39,424 nt of DNA from an uncultured Sphingomonas sp. GTDB lineage: Bacteria; Pseudomonadota; Alphaproteobacteria; Sphingomonadales; Sphingomonadaceae. The stretch spans positions 1-39,424 of the forward strand of contig NZ_CAJYTI010000004.1 in the NCBI RefSeq assembly GCF_913777625.1, in the 5' to 3' direction. A model generated the notes under the pieces. The model saw only the letters and a program-made list of their open reading frames with translations. It searched no databases and was not told the DNA's origin. Positions 13,928-21,955 of this stretch are shown one piece after another. Positions within the stretch are counted from its first letter, which is position 1, and each line of letters starts with the position of its first letter. A program made the position numbers and the translations under genes.

Positions 13928-15052
13928 ATGTCCGTACGACCCTGGCGCGATATCGTCCGGCGGCAAAGCCGTCAGATCATGGTGGGCAACGTGCCCGTTG
14001 GCGGCGATGCGCCGGTGACGGTGCAGACGATGACCAACACCGCGACGTCCGACGTGAAGGCGACGATCGACCAGATCCGCCGCTGCGAGGAAGCCGGCGC
14101 GGACATCATCCGCGTTTCCTGCCCGGACGTGGAGAGCACCACCGCGCTCAAGCAGATCGTCCGTGCCGCGCGCGTGCCGATCGTCGCGGACATCCACTTT
14201 CACTACAAGCGCGCGCTGGAAGCCGCGGATGCGGGTGCTGCCTGCCTGCGCATCAACCCCGGCAATATCGGCTCGGCCGACCGGGTAAACGAGGTGGTCA
14301 ACGCCGCCAAGGCCAATGGCGCCTCGATCCGCATCGGCGTCAACGCCGGCAGCCTCGAGAAGGACCTGCTCGAGAAATACGGCGAGCCCTGCCCCGAGGC
14401 GCTGGTCGAATCCGCGCTCGACCATATCAAGCTGCTCCAGGACCGCGACTTCCACGAGTTCAAGGTGGCGGTGAAGGCGAGCGACGTGTTCCTCGCGGTC
14501 GCCGCCTATCAGCAGCTGGCCGATGCGGTCGACTGCCCGTTGCACCTGGGCATCACCGAGGCCGGCGGGTTCGTCGGCGGGACGGTGAAGTCGGCGATCG
14601 GGATCGGCTCGCTGCTCTGGTTCGGCATCGGCGACACGATCCGCGTCAGCCTCTCGGCAGAGCCGGAAGAGGAAGTGCGCGTCGGCTTCGAGATCCTCAA
14701 GGCGCTCGGCATCCGCAACCGCGGCGTCCGCGTCGTTTCCTGCCCCAGCTGCGCGCGCCAGGGCTTCGACGTGATCCGCACCGTGCAGGCGCTGGAAGAG
14801 CGCCTCCAGCACATCCGCACACCGTTGTCGCTCTCGGTGCTGGGCTGCGTCGTCAACGGCCCCGGCGAGGCGCGCGAGACCGATATCGGCCTCACCGGCG
14901 GCGGCAACGGCAAGCACATGGTCTATCTGTCGGGCCTTACCGATCACACGGTCGAGGATGCCGACATGCTCGATCACATCGTCAAGCTGGTCGAAGCCAA
15001 GGCAGCGGAGATCGAGGCCGCGAACGCCGAGCCGGCGCAAGCGGCGGAGTGA
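13928..15052 (+). CDS. ispG: (E)-4-hydroxy-3-methylbut-2-enyl-diphosphate synthase
   Basis: The [4Fe-4S] enzyme of the MEP isoprenoid pathway, converting MEcPP to HMBPP. The 374-residue protein shows VQTMTNT near residue 35, [12 protein letters not shown], the LRINPGNIG block, and the cluster cysteines in SCPSCARQG and [11 protein letters not shown]. It is the short bacterial form with no inserted domain. The ATG at 13928 (MSVRPWRDI) is preferred; an ATG three codons earlier at 13919 is also possible. It is divergent from the isoaspartyl peptidase gene and followed by a GC-rich stem-loop. Confidence 0.96.
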   Translation: MSVRPWRDIVRRQSRQIMVGNVPVGGDAPVTVQTMTNTATSDVKATIDQIRRCEEAGADIIRVSCPDVESTTALKQIVRAARVPIVADIHFHYKRALEAADAGAACLRINPGNIGSADRVNEVVNAAKANGASIRIGVNAGSLEKDLLEKYGEPCPEALVESALDHIKLLQDRDFHEFKVAVKASDVFLAVAAYQQLADAVDCPLHLGITEAGGFVGGTVKSAIGIGSLLWFGIGDTIRVSLSAEPEEEVRVGFEILKALGIRNRGVRVVSCPSCARQGFDVIRTVQALEERLQHIRTPLSLSVLGCVVNGPGEARETDIGLTGGGNGKHMVYLSGLTDHTVEDADMLDHIVKLVEAKAAEIEAANAEPAQAAE

Positions 15053-15072
15053 GGGCGGGGGTCGCCGCCCCC
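15053..15072. terminator. GC-rich stem-loop between converging ispG and ABC ATPase genes
   Basis: Directly after the ispG stop, GGGGG (15057-15061) can pair with CCCCC (15068-15072), or GGGCGG (15053-15058) with CCGCCC (15065-15070). This is a stable hairpin between two converging genes. No T-run follows on either strand, so it is only a possible bidirectional terminator. Confidence 0.35.
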
Positions 15073-15085
15073 TGCCAGCCGAACC

Positions 15086-15802
15086 TCAAGCGCGCAGGCG
15101 ATCGATCGTGTAGCGCTCGAAGGCGTGGGGATCGCGCGCCGCATCCCGAAGAATGCCTTCTTCCAGCGTCATGGCGACCTTGCCCTCGGCAAGCATCAGC
15201 CCAGCATCGCAGGCGACCGCCAACGTCGTCAGGTCGTGCAGCGCCGTCAGCAGCGTCAGGCCGGCATCGACGCGTTGCCGCAGCGCGTGCCGCAGGTCGA
15301 ACGCCGCGACGGGGTCGAGCCAGTTGAAGGGCTCGTCCAGAATCACCTGGTCGTGGCCGCCCGCAAAAGCCGCGGCGATCGCAAGCCGTTGCCGCATCCC
15401 GGCGGAACAGTCGCCGATCCAGCGATCAAGGAGCGCGCGCACCCCCAAGGCGTCCCCCACTGCACCCACCTTAGGAAGCGCCGCTTCGACGGTCCCGCCG
15501 ACCAGCGCCAAGATGTCGCGCCCGCGCAGGCTATCCGGCAGCTTGTCCGCTGGGGGCGCGAAGCCGAAGCACGCCGCGCGGACCACGCGGTCCGATGCCA
15601 CGTCCTGCCCAAGGATCGAACAGGTGCCGCCGGCAAAGGGCAGCCGACCGGCCAAGGCCCGCAACAGGCTCGTCTTGCCCGATCCGTTCGCACCGATCAG
15701 GCCGAACCAGGCACCCGACTGAACCGCTAGGTCCACGCCGTGCACGATCCGCTGGCCGCCCCGGTCGACGACTGCCCCAATGAGGCGGATGGCGGCGCTC
15801 AT
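15086..15802 (-). CDS. ABC transporter ATP-binding protein
   Basis: A 238-residue ABC ATPase with intact motifs: Walker A GANGSGKT (37-44), signature CSAGM (132-136, first residue Cys where SGG is usual in the strict consensus), Walker B VILDEP (153-158) and the switch His H189 (TALHD). It resembles the CcmA-like/ABC-2 export type. The start at 15802 overlaps the stop of the upstream membrane-protein gene (ATGA), so the two are coupled partners. The ATPase looks functional although the membrane partner's frame appears interrupted upstream. The CDS uses many rarer codons compared with neighbours. Substrate unknown. Confidence 0.88.
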   Translation of the reverse strand: MSAAIRLIGAVVDRGGQRIVHGVDLAVQSGAWFGLIGANGSGKTSLLRALAGRLPFAGGTCSILGQDVASDRVVRAACFGFAPPADKLPDSLRGRDILALVGGTVEAALPKVGAVGDALGVRALLDRWIGDCSAGMRQRLAIAAAFAGGHDQVILDEPFNWLDPVAAFDLRHALRQRVDAGLTLLTALHDLTTLAVACDAGLMLAEGKVAMTLEEGILRDAARDPHAFERYTIDRLRA

Positions 15803-16581
15803 GCGAGCAGCCACCTATTGGCGGCCGCGCGCCGCTCCAGCCGCCACAGAATGGCGACCATCGCAACCGGAAGCAGCATGGGCAACGCATAGCCGATCAG
15901 TGCAAGGACCCCGATGAGGATGGTGATACCAAGATCGGCGAGCCGCTTCCCATAGGCGCAATAGGCGCAGATGCGGAGCGCAAGAAAGAACAGCATCGCA
16001 AGACAGGCGAGCAGCACCGCGCTCGCGCACCCGGCTCCCACGACCAGCCAGCAACCGGGAATCGCGACGCCGGCGAACGCAAGCAACGCCCGTGCATGGC
16101 GGCCGACGATGCGGAGGGGTGAATGCCCGCTGCCGACCTCGAACCGCACGACCGCATCGTCGATCATCGTCAACGCCGCTGCGAAGAGTACGGCCTCAAG
16201 ACCGAGGATGGCGAGTTGTCCCTGCGGTGCGAGGGCCGCGAGCGGGACCAGCGAAAGAAGCTGGAGGATCGCCATCCCGACCCCGATATGCGGCGCATGC
16301 AGCAGTCGACGCGCGCGCCACCCCGCTGCCGAAGGAAGGGTCCGCACGTGCCCAATGTGCCGCGCCGCCACCTCGACGGTCGCACCCCCGCAAAGATAGG
16401 CCGCCAGACTGAAGGGGAGCATGCCAGGCCGTGCGGCCAGGGTGACCGCGGCGACGACGAGGATCCCGATACAGTGCCAGCCAAGTCGGTAGAGTCGACA
16501 CGACCTACGTTGCAGCGCCTCTGCTGCCAGCACGCCATCGGTACGATGAAAGGCCAGCCGCGCAGACAAGAGGCGGCTCAC
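15799..16581 (-). CDS. ABC transporter membrane subunit, C-terminal part (probable continuation of an interrupted gene)
   Basis: A 260-residue polytopic protein with about eight hydrophobic segments (for example GILVVAAVTLAA, ILQLLSLVPLAALA, LLACLAMLFFLALRICAYCA and ITILIGVLALIGYALPML). It is the natural membrane partner of the coupled ATPase (ATGA overlap). The apparent GTG start at 16581 has no good ribosome binding site. The 67-residue frame ending in TAA at 16597-16599 is in exactly the same reading frame, so both pieces read as one protein of about 332 residues broken by one stop codon. Whether this C-terminal part is made alone is uncertain. I recognise no specific family. Confidence 0.65.
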   Translation of the reverse strand: MSRLLSARLAFHRTDGVLAAEALQRRSCRLYRLGWHCIGILVVAAVTLAARPGMLPFSLAAYLCGGATVEVAARHIGHVRTLPSAAGWRARRLLHAPHIGVGMAILQLLSLVPLAALAPQGQLAILGLEAVLFAAALTMIDDAVVRFEVGSGHSPLRIVGRHARALLAFAGVAIPGCWLVVGAGCASAVLLACLAMLFFLALRICAYCAYGKRLADLGITILIGVLALIGYALPMLLPVAMVAILWRLERRAAANRWLLA

Positions 16582-16596
16582 CCAGATTCCCGAGGC

Positions 16597-16800
16597 TTAC
16601 GCGACAGCCGCGGCCGATCTTGTCGCCACCGTCGCGCTTTGGTCCTGCGCCCAGGAACGCGCGAGCGCCAGCGCGATGCAGAGCACGGCTCCCACAACCA
16701 GACGATCCTGCCAGCCGGACAGGTTCGCTGCCGCGCTGTTGATCACGATCTGCCGGTCATGCCGGAATAGCCGGTTGTCAAAGACCCGCACGCGTCGCAT
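16597..16800 (-). pseudogene. N-terminal fragment of the ABC membrane-subunit gene, ended by an in-frame TAA
   Basis: A 67-codon frame starting at ATG 16800. Residues 1-33 are cytoplasmic-looking and basic (MRRVRVFDNRLFRHDRQ), followed by one transmembrane helix (about 34-48). It ends at TAA 16597-16599. The next codons in the same frame read A-S-G-I-W and run straight into the downstream membrane protein without another stop. This is best explained as a nonsense mutation in a single permease gene. An alternative is a genuine small upstream subunit with tight spacing. A sequencing error at one base is also possible. Confidence 0.55.
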
Positions 16801-16867
16801 CGAACCCGTCTACTGCAAGGCGGGCACTTCACAACCCGCGAAGGGACGTGCTGCCCGCCCCATCCTC

Positions 16868-17737
16868 TCACCGCGTCGGCACGGGCTCCGCGCCGGTATA
16901 GTCGTAGAACCCGCGCTTGGTCTTGCGCCCATACCAGCCCGCTTCGACATATTTCACCAGCAACGGCGCGGGGCGGAATTTGGGGTCGCCGGTGCCTTCG
17001 AACAGCACGCGGGTGATCTCCAGGCAGGTGTCCAGGCCGATAAAGTCGGCCAGGGTGAACGGGCCCATCGGGTGGTTGAGCCCCAGCTGGCAGGCCGCGT
17101 CAATGTCGGGAATCGTCGCCACGCCCTCGCCCAGCGCGAAGCACGCCTCGTTGAGCATCGGCATCAGCACGCGGTTGACGATGAAGCCCGGCGCGTCGTT
17201 GGCATGGACGATCCGCTTGCCGAGCGACTGACCGAACGCCTCCACCGCGGCGACGGTCGCGTCGCTGGTGGCGAGGCCGCGGATCAGCTCGATCAGGCCC
17301 ATCACCGGCACCGGGTTGAAGAAGTGCACGCCCATGAACCGCCCCGCATCGGGCGCCGCCTGGGCGAGGCGGGTGATCGGGATCGAGGACGTGTTGCTGG
17401 CGAGGATCGCGTCGGCGCCCAGCGCCTTGCCGACCGTCTCGAAGATCTGGCGCTTGATCGCCTCCCGCTCGGTCGCGGCCTCGATCACCAGGTCGCAGGG
17501 CGCCATCGCGGCGAGATCGGAGATCGGGGTGATCCGGCCGAGCGCCGCTTCGGCATCGGCGGCGGTGATCTTCTCCTTCTCCACCGCCCGCGCCAGCTGC
17601 TTGGCGATGCCCGCCTTGCCGGCCTCGGCGCGGGCCTGGTCGACGTCCGACAGAAGCACCGCATAGCCCGCCTGTGCCGAGACCTGGGCGATCCCCGCCC
17701 CCATCTGACCCGCACCGATCACGCCTACCGTCTTCAT
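16868..17737 (-). CDS. 3-hydroxyacyl-CoA (3-hydroxybutyryl-CoA) dehydrogenase
   Basis: An NAD(P)-dependent dehydrogenase of 289 residues. The Rossmann motif is at the very N-terminus ([14 protein letters not shown]), followed by SNTSSIPIT, the catalytic HFFNPVPVM block, and the C-terminal [16 protein letters not shown] region. The stand-alone short length points to the 3-hydroxybutyryl-CoA dehydrogenase type (Hbd/PaaH-like) used in butyrate, fatty-acid or PHA-linked metabolism. No electron-transfer flavoprotein genes are adjacent here. It is preceded by 65 bp and then the PBP gene on the same strand, and followed by the ABC genes. Confidence 0.93.
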   Translation of the reverse strand: MKTVGVIGAGQMGAGIAQVSAQAGYAVLLSDVDQARAEAGKAGIAKQLARAVEKEKITAADAEAALGRITPISDLAAMAPCDLVIEAATEREAIKRQIFETVGKALGADAILASNTSSIPITRLAQAAPDAGRFMGVHFFNPVPVMGLIELIRGLATSDATVAAVEAFGQSLGKRIVHANDAPGFIVNRVLMPMLNEACFALGEGVATIPDIDAACQLGLNHPMGPFTLADFIGLDTCLEITRVLFEGTGDPKFRPAPLLVKYVEAGWYGRKTKRGFYDYTGAEPVPTR

Positions 17738-17802
17738 GTCCGTCTCCTGCTTGCTTTGGCAGCGCTCCTACCGGCTCCCGCGCGTCAGGGCTAGCGGCGC
17801 GA

Positions 17803-20022
17803 TCACTCCTCGCCGTTCGGCGCGTCGCGAGGGTCGCGGCGGCGACGGTCGGCGTCGGCGGCGGGGGCCGGGATACGGACGTTGCGCGGGATGGCATCGC
17901 GCGCCTCGCCTTCGGGCACCAGCTCGCGTACCCGGTTGAGATCGAGCTGGACGCCCTTGTCGTCGATCTGGACGCCGGCGCTATTGAGCACGCCCTCCAG
18001 GTCGAGGCCGTTCTCGTCGATCGCATTGTCGGGCTCGGGCGGCGGCGGCGGCAGGGTGAGGCCGAGCGCGCGGACCATGAAGTCGCGCCAGATATGCGCG
18101 GGCAGGCCGCCACCATAGGCGCCGGAGACCGGGCTGTTATCGTCATTGCCGATCCACACGCCGACGACGAGGTCGCCCGCCCAGCCGACGAACAGCGCGT
18201 CGCGGCCGTCCTGGGTGGTGCCGGTCTTGCCGAACGCCGGCACCGGCAGCGCGGCGGCACGGGCGGTGCCGGACTGGACCACCGTGCCGAGCATCGAGCG
18301 CAGATCGTCGAGCAGCCGACCGTCGAAGCGACTGGGGCCACCGAGGCGGCGCGCCAGCCAGTCATCGGCGGACTCCTCCGCATCCAGCCCGCGCGGGCGC
18401 ACGGGGTAGCTCCCGTTCGCCACCGCGGCATAGGCTGCGGTCAACTCGAGCAGCGTGCCGGTGGAGGTGCCGAGCGCGATCGAGGCGTCGTTGCCGAGCG
18501 GCGTGGAGATGCCGAGGTCGCGCGCCGCCTGCGTCACCCGGCCGACGCCGAGCTTCTGGATCAGCCGCGCCGCGACGACGTTGCTCGACTTGGCCATGGC
18601 CTGGCGGAGTGTGATGCGGCCGGCATAACGGCCATCGCTGTTCGAGGGCTTCCAGTCGCCGATCTGCACCGGCGTGTCGTCGACCATCGTGTCCGGCGTC
18701 ATGCCCGAGCGCAGCGCCGCGAGGTACACGAACAGCTTGAACGCGGAGCCGGGCTGACGCCGCGCCTGGGTAGCGCGGTTGAACGGGCTGGCGGCATAGT
18801 TGCGCCCGCCGACCATCGCGACGACGCGCCCGTCGGGCCGCATCGCGACGAGTGCGACCTGCGTCTTGCCGAGGCCGGCGCTCCTGACCACCCGTTCGGC
18901 CGCGGCCTGCAGGCGACTGTCGAGGGTGGTCGTCACCGTCTGCTCGGTGGCGACGCCGCCGGCGCGGTCGCGCGCCTCGGGCAATACCCAGTCGGCGAAA
19001 TAGGTGCCGTTGGGCAGCGTCTCGTCGCTGTCCTGCACATGGAGCACCGCCGGGCGCACGCGGCGTGCCTCGGCCTCGGTGATGAAGCCCGCTTCCCGCA
19101 TCGCGCCGACCACCAGCCGCTGGCGTTCGCGTGCGCCGTCGAGATTGCCCGTGGGAGCAAGCCGGCTCGGCGCCTTGACGAGACCCGCGAGCAGGCTCGC
19201 CTGGCTGAGCGTCAGATGCTCGGGCCTGGTCGAGAAATAATGCTGCGCGGCGGCGCGCAGCCCATAGACATTGTCGCCGAAATACACGTTCGAGAGGTAG
19301 CGCGAAAGGATCTCGTCCTTGGTCAGCCAGCCTTCCAGCCAGAAGGCGATCAGCACTTCCTGCGCCTTGCGCCCGAAGGTGCGACGCGAGTCGAGAAAGG
19401 CGTTCTTGGCGAGCTGCTGGGTGATCGTGCTGCCGCCCTGCGAGCCGCCCCCCGAACTGACATTGTGGAACATCGCCCGCGCGATCCCGCGCGGATCGAC
19501 ACCCCAATGGCTGTAGAAGCGCCGGTCCTCGATCGCGATGAACGCCTGCGCGACATGATCCGGCAGCTTCTTCACGTCCACGGGCGCGCCGATCACCGCG
19601 CCGCGCCGGGCGATGGGCGTGCCGTCGGCGGCGAGCAGCGTGATCGAGGGCGGCGCCGGCGGGCGCAGCGACTTCGACAGCGGCGCGGTGATCGCCAGCC
19701 AGGCGACCGCGGCGATGAACAGCAGGATGAAGACGGCAAGGCCGCGGACGATCCAGCGACCCCAGCGGATGCGGCGCTTCGCCGGGGTAGCGGGAGGCAG
19801 ATCGTCGCCGCCGCCACCACCAAAGCTTCCGCCGCCATAGCCATGGCCCAGTGGCTCGGCGGTCGCCGCGCTTTCGGCAGTGCCCAGGCCGGGCCGCCAG
19901 ATCGGCTCGCGCTTGTCACGCCGGCCTTGCGGGCGCCAGGCACCGGATTGCGCCACATCGTCGTCGGCGCCATCGCGCCGCAACGGGAATCGACTGTCAG
20001 GGATACCGGGCTCGCGCGCCAT
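17803..20022 (-). CDS. Class A penicillin-binding protein (glycosyltransferase/transpeptidase)
   Basis: A bifunctional peptidoglycan synthase of 739 residues. A cytoplasmic tail of about 90 residues includes a Gly-rich run (GHGYGGGSFGGGGG, 59-72), then one transmembrane helix (about 91-111). The GT51 domain follows, with the catalytic Glu E165 in EDRRFYSHWGVD and the QGGSTITQQLAKN motif. The transpeptidase domain has S426-x-x-K429 (PGSAFK), S479-x-N481 and KTGT (599-602). The last ~100 residues are a proline- and acid-rich tail. It acts at the periplasmic face in cell-wall growth. The ATG at 20022 is very close to its AGGA. An 8-4-8 palindrome lies 22 bp upstream and may be an operator. Confidence 0.95.
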   Translation of the reverse strand: MAREPGIPDSRFPLRRDGADDDVAQSGAWRPQGRRDKREPIWRPGLGTAESAATAEPLGHGYGGGSFGGGGGDDLPPATPAKRRIRWGRWIVRGLAVFILLFIAAVAWLAITAPLSKSLRPPAPPSITLLAADGTPIARRGAVIGAPVDVKKLPDHVAQAFIAIEDRRFYSHWGVDPRGIARAMFHNVSSGGGSQGGSTITQQLAKNAFLDSRRTFGRKAQEVLIAFWLEGWLTKDEILSRYLSNVYFGDNVYGLRAAAQHYFSTRPEHLTLSQASLLAGLVKAPSRLAPTGNLDGARERQRLVVGAMREAGFITEAEARRVRPAVLHVQDSDETLPNGTYFADWVLPEARDRAGGVATEQTVTTTLDSRLQAAAERVVRSAGLGKTQVALVAMRPDGRVVAMVGGRNYAASPFNRATQARRQPGSAFKLFVYLAALRSGMTPDTMVDDTPVQIGDWKPSNSDGRYAGRITLRQAMAKSSNVVAARLIQKLGVGRVTQAARDLGISTPLGNDASIALGTSTGTLLELTAAYAAVANGSYPVRPRGLDAEESADDWLARRLGGPSRFDGRLLDDLRSMLGTVVQSGTARAAALPVPAFGKTGTTQDGRDALFVGWAGDLVVGVWIGNDDNSPVSGAYGGGLPAHIWRDFMVRALGLTLPPPPPEPDNAIDENGLDLEGVLNSAGVQIDDKGVQLDLNRVRELVPEGEARDAIPRNVRIPAPAADADRRRRDPRDAPNGEE

Positions 20023-20044
20023 TTCCTCGCCTTACCCGACTATC

Positions 20045-20064
20045 TGTGTTATCGCAATAACACA
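20045..20064. promoter_or_regulatory. 8-4-8 palindrome upstream of the PBP gene
   Basis: TGTGTTAT (20045-20052) and ATAACACA (20057-20064) are perfect reverse complements with a CGCA centre. The AT-rich arms in GC-rich DNA and the location 22 bp before the PBP start fit a transcription-factor operator at or downstream of the promoter better than a terminator. No cognate regulator gene lies in the window. Confidence 0.5.
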
Positions 20065-20089
20065 CAGGGATTTTGCGGAGGGAGGCGGC

Positions 20090-20656
20090 TCAAGCCTCCA
20101 GCTCGATGTCCCAATAAAGCCAGTCGCGCCAGGTTTCGTGGAGGTGGTTCGGGGGGAAGCGCCGGCCATGCTCCTGGAGCTGCCAGCTGGTGGGCCGGAT
20201 CGGCTGGATGTGGAGCGGCATGCTCGCCTGCTGGGGGGTGCGGCCACCCTTTCGCAAATTGCAGGGGGCGCAGGCGGTGGCGACATTTTCCCAGGTGGTG
20301 CGGCCGCCCTGGGCGCGGGGAATGACGTGGTCGAAAGTGAGATCCCGGTGCGATCCGCAATATTGGCAGGCGAACTTGTCGCGGAGGAACAGATTGAACC
20401 GGGTGAAGGCGGGGAATTGCGAAGGCCGAACATATTGTTTGAGCGCGATGACTGAAGGGAGCTTCAGCACCGCGCTGGGACTTCGCACTTCCCGTTCATA
20501 GTAGGAGACGACGTCGACGCGATCGAGGAAGATGGCCTTGATCGCGGTCTGCCAAGGCCACACGCTCAGGGGATAATAGCTGAGCGGGGTATAATCGGCG
20601 TTCAACACGAGCGCCGGGCAGCCATCCGGATGGCGGATCAGATCGGGATGGTACAT
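20090..20656 (-). CDS. HNH endonuclease family protein
   Basis: A 188-residue protein with a C-terminal HNH domain: C97-x-x-C100 (FACQYC), H110 in FDHVIPR, N124 in TWENV, and C129-x-x-C132 (ACAPCN). The cysteine pairs bind a structural zinc and the His-Asn-containing beta-beta-alpha fold binds the catalytic metal. The N-terminal part (ALVLNADYTPLSYYPLS) is typical of the stand-alone HNH proteins common on bacterial chromosomes, whose biological role is not established. The ATG at 20656 is chosen over an upstream in-frame start in the divergent promoter region. No methylase or toxin-like partner is adjacent, so a restriction role is not supported. Confidence 0.9.
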   Translation of the reverse strand: MYHPDLIRHPDGCPALVLNADYTPLSYYPLSVWPWQTAIKAIFLDRVDVVSYYEREVRSPSAVLKLPSVIALKQYVRPSQFPAFTRFNLFLRDKFACQYCGSHRDLTFDHVIPRAQGGRTTWENVATACAPCNLRKGGRTPQQASMPLHIQPIRPTSWQLQEHGRRFPPNHLHETWRDWLYWDIELEA

Positions 20657-20755
20657 GCAGAACCTCACCCTCGACTTTGGTGTCCCGCCTTTTACGCAAA
20701 AGCGTGACGCCCACATGACAGCATATGCCGCGACTCGCGGTCAAGAGCCACGTCC

Positions 20756-21598
20756 ATGGATATCCACACCCGATTCGCTCCCAGCCCCACCGGTCGCCTC
20801 CACCTTGGCCACGCCTTTTCGGCGCTGCAGGCGCACGACTTCGCGAGGGCGAACGGCGGTCGTTTCACCCTGCGCATCGAGGATATCGACGGCACAAGGT
20901 CGCGACCTGAACATGTCGCAGCGATCCTTGCGGATCTCGACTGGCTGGGGCTGACATGGGACGAACCGCCCGTGTTCCAGTCGCAGCGGCTACAACGCTA
21001 TGCCGCCGCGCTGGACCGGTTGCGGGCGATGGGCCTGCTCTACCCCTGTTTCTGCACCCGCGCCGACATCGCGGCGAGCCTGTCCGCCCCGCACGGGCCG
21101 GAGGGTGCTCTGTATCCCGGCACCTGCCGCCGACGCGCCGACCCCGACCTGAGTCGCCCGCATAGCTGGCGGCTGGACATGGCGGCAGCGGTTGCCCGTG
21201 CGGGCGACCTCGTCTGGCAGGATGCCTTGGCCGGCACGGTGGTCGCCGATCCGCTCTCGCATGGCGACGTGATCCTGGCGCGCAAGGACGCGCCCGCCAG
21301 CTATCACCTCGCGGTCACCATAGACGATGCCGCGCAGGGCATCAGCCATGTCGTGCGGGGCGCGGATCTGTTCGCCGCCACCCATGTCCACCGGCTGCTC
21401 CAGGCGCTGCTGGATCTGCCGACACCCGAATATCGCCACCACGCGCTGCTCGCCGGGCCGGACGGCACCCGCCTCGCCAAGCGGCACGGCGCACCGACGC
21501 TGGAATCGCTGCGGCTGGCCGGCGAAGACGGACGCGCGCTCGCCGATCGACTGCGCAAAGGGGAAGTACCGATTGGCTTCGGCCAAATCGAGGCGTAG
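20756..21598 (+). CDS. gluQ: Glutamyl-Q tRNA(Asp) synthetase
   Basis: A 280-residue truncated glutamyl-tRNA synthetase paralogue that attaches glutamate to the queuosine base of tRNA(Asp). Evidence is FAPSPTGRLHLGH (HIGH-like motif at residues 16-19), IEDIDGTR, and the zinc set C98, C100, Y120 and C124 characteristic of GluQ. The KMSKS-like element is degenerate (RLAKRHGA). The anticodon-binding domain of true GluRS is absent, which fits the short length. It is followed 9 bp later by a small membrane-protein gene and is divergent from the HNH gene. The dksA neighbour common in gammaproteobacteria is not present. Confidence 0.93.
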   Translation: MDIHTRFAPSPTGRLHLGHAFSALQAHDFARANGGRFTLRIEDIDGTRSRPEHVAAILADLDWLGLTWDEPPVFQSQRLQRYAAALDRLRAMGLLYPCFCTRADIAASLSAPHGPEGALYPGTCRRRADPDLSRPHSWRLDMAAAVARAGDLVWQDALAGTVVADPLSHGDVILARKDAPASYHLAVTIDDAAQGISHVVRGADLFAATHVHRLLQALLDLPTPEYRHHALLAGPDGTRLAKRHGAPTLESLRLAGEDGRALADRLRKGEVPIGFGQIEA

Positions 21599-21607
21599 AA
21601 CAGCGCG

Positions 21608-21835
21608 ATGATATTCCTCGCGATCCTGTTCCTCGCAGCGGTCCTGACGACGCTGTTCTTCCTGATCAAGGGGCTGGTCAACATGGCCGGCACCACCAGC
21701 CAGGACCTGCAGGGCGACGGGCCCAGCGAACGCGCGATCCGATCGAACAAGCTGATGCAGAAACGCATCCTGTTCCAGGCGATCGCGATCGGTATCGCCG
21801 CGCTGATCCTGCTGATCGCCTCCGCCAAGAGCTGA
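21608..21835 (+). CDS. Small twin-transmembrane protein, HIG1-domain-like
   Basis: A 75-residue protein with two hydrophobic helices (residues 2-24 and 54-72) separated by a polar loop with SNKLMQKRILFQA. The RSNKLMQKRILFQ pattern before the second helix is like bacterial HIG1-type twin-membrane proteins, which in mitochondria associate with cytochrome oxidase. A respiratory role here is inference only. It sits 9 bp after gluQ and is probably co-transcribed with it. Two GC-rich hairpins follow. Confidence 0.8.
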   Translation: MIFLAILFLAAVLTTLFFLIKGLVNMAGTTSQDLQGDGPSERAIRSNKLMQKRILFQAIAIGIAALILLIASAKS

Positions 21836-21894
21836 GCACACCGCGCTGGCAGGCCCGTCCTGTCGAGTGAATGGTGTGCCGCATGGTGACAGTT

Positions 21895-21942
21895 CCCCGG
21901 CCCGCTGCCGGGGCACCCAGCGTCCGGGCAGGAGCCGCCCGG
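21895..21942. terminator. Two GC-rich hairpins between converging genes
   Basis: CCCCGGC (21895-21901) pairs with GCCGGGG (21907-21913), and CCGGGC (21924-21929) pairs with GCCCGG (21937-21942). They lie between the HIG1-like gene and the converging acetyltransferase gene. T-runs are absent, so they are at best Rho-assisted bidirectional terminators. GCACACC (21836-21842) with GGTGTGC (21873-21879) is a third inverted pair in the same gap. Confidence 0.4.
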
Positions 21943-21955
21943 AGGCGGCCCCATC

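Noticed and set aside
11191..15327. Very long plus-strand open frame antisense to the nuclease and peptidase genes and out of frame with ispG
   Set aside because: Arg/Ala/Gly-rich shadow caused by high GC; the real genes in this span have clear families and motifs.
17674..20325. 883-codon plus-strand open frame antisense to the PBP gene
   Set aside because: Same GC effect; the minus-strand protein carries all GT51 and transpeptidase motifs.
20090..20656. Restriction-modification or defence system around the HNH gene
   Set aside because: No methyltransferase, specificity subunit, helicase or toxin-antitoxin partner lies next to it; neighbours are PBP and gluQ.
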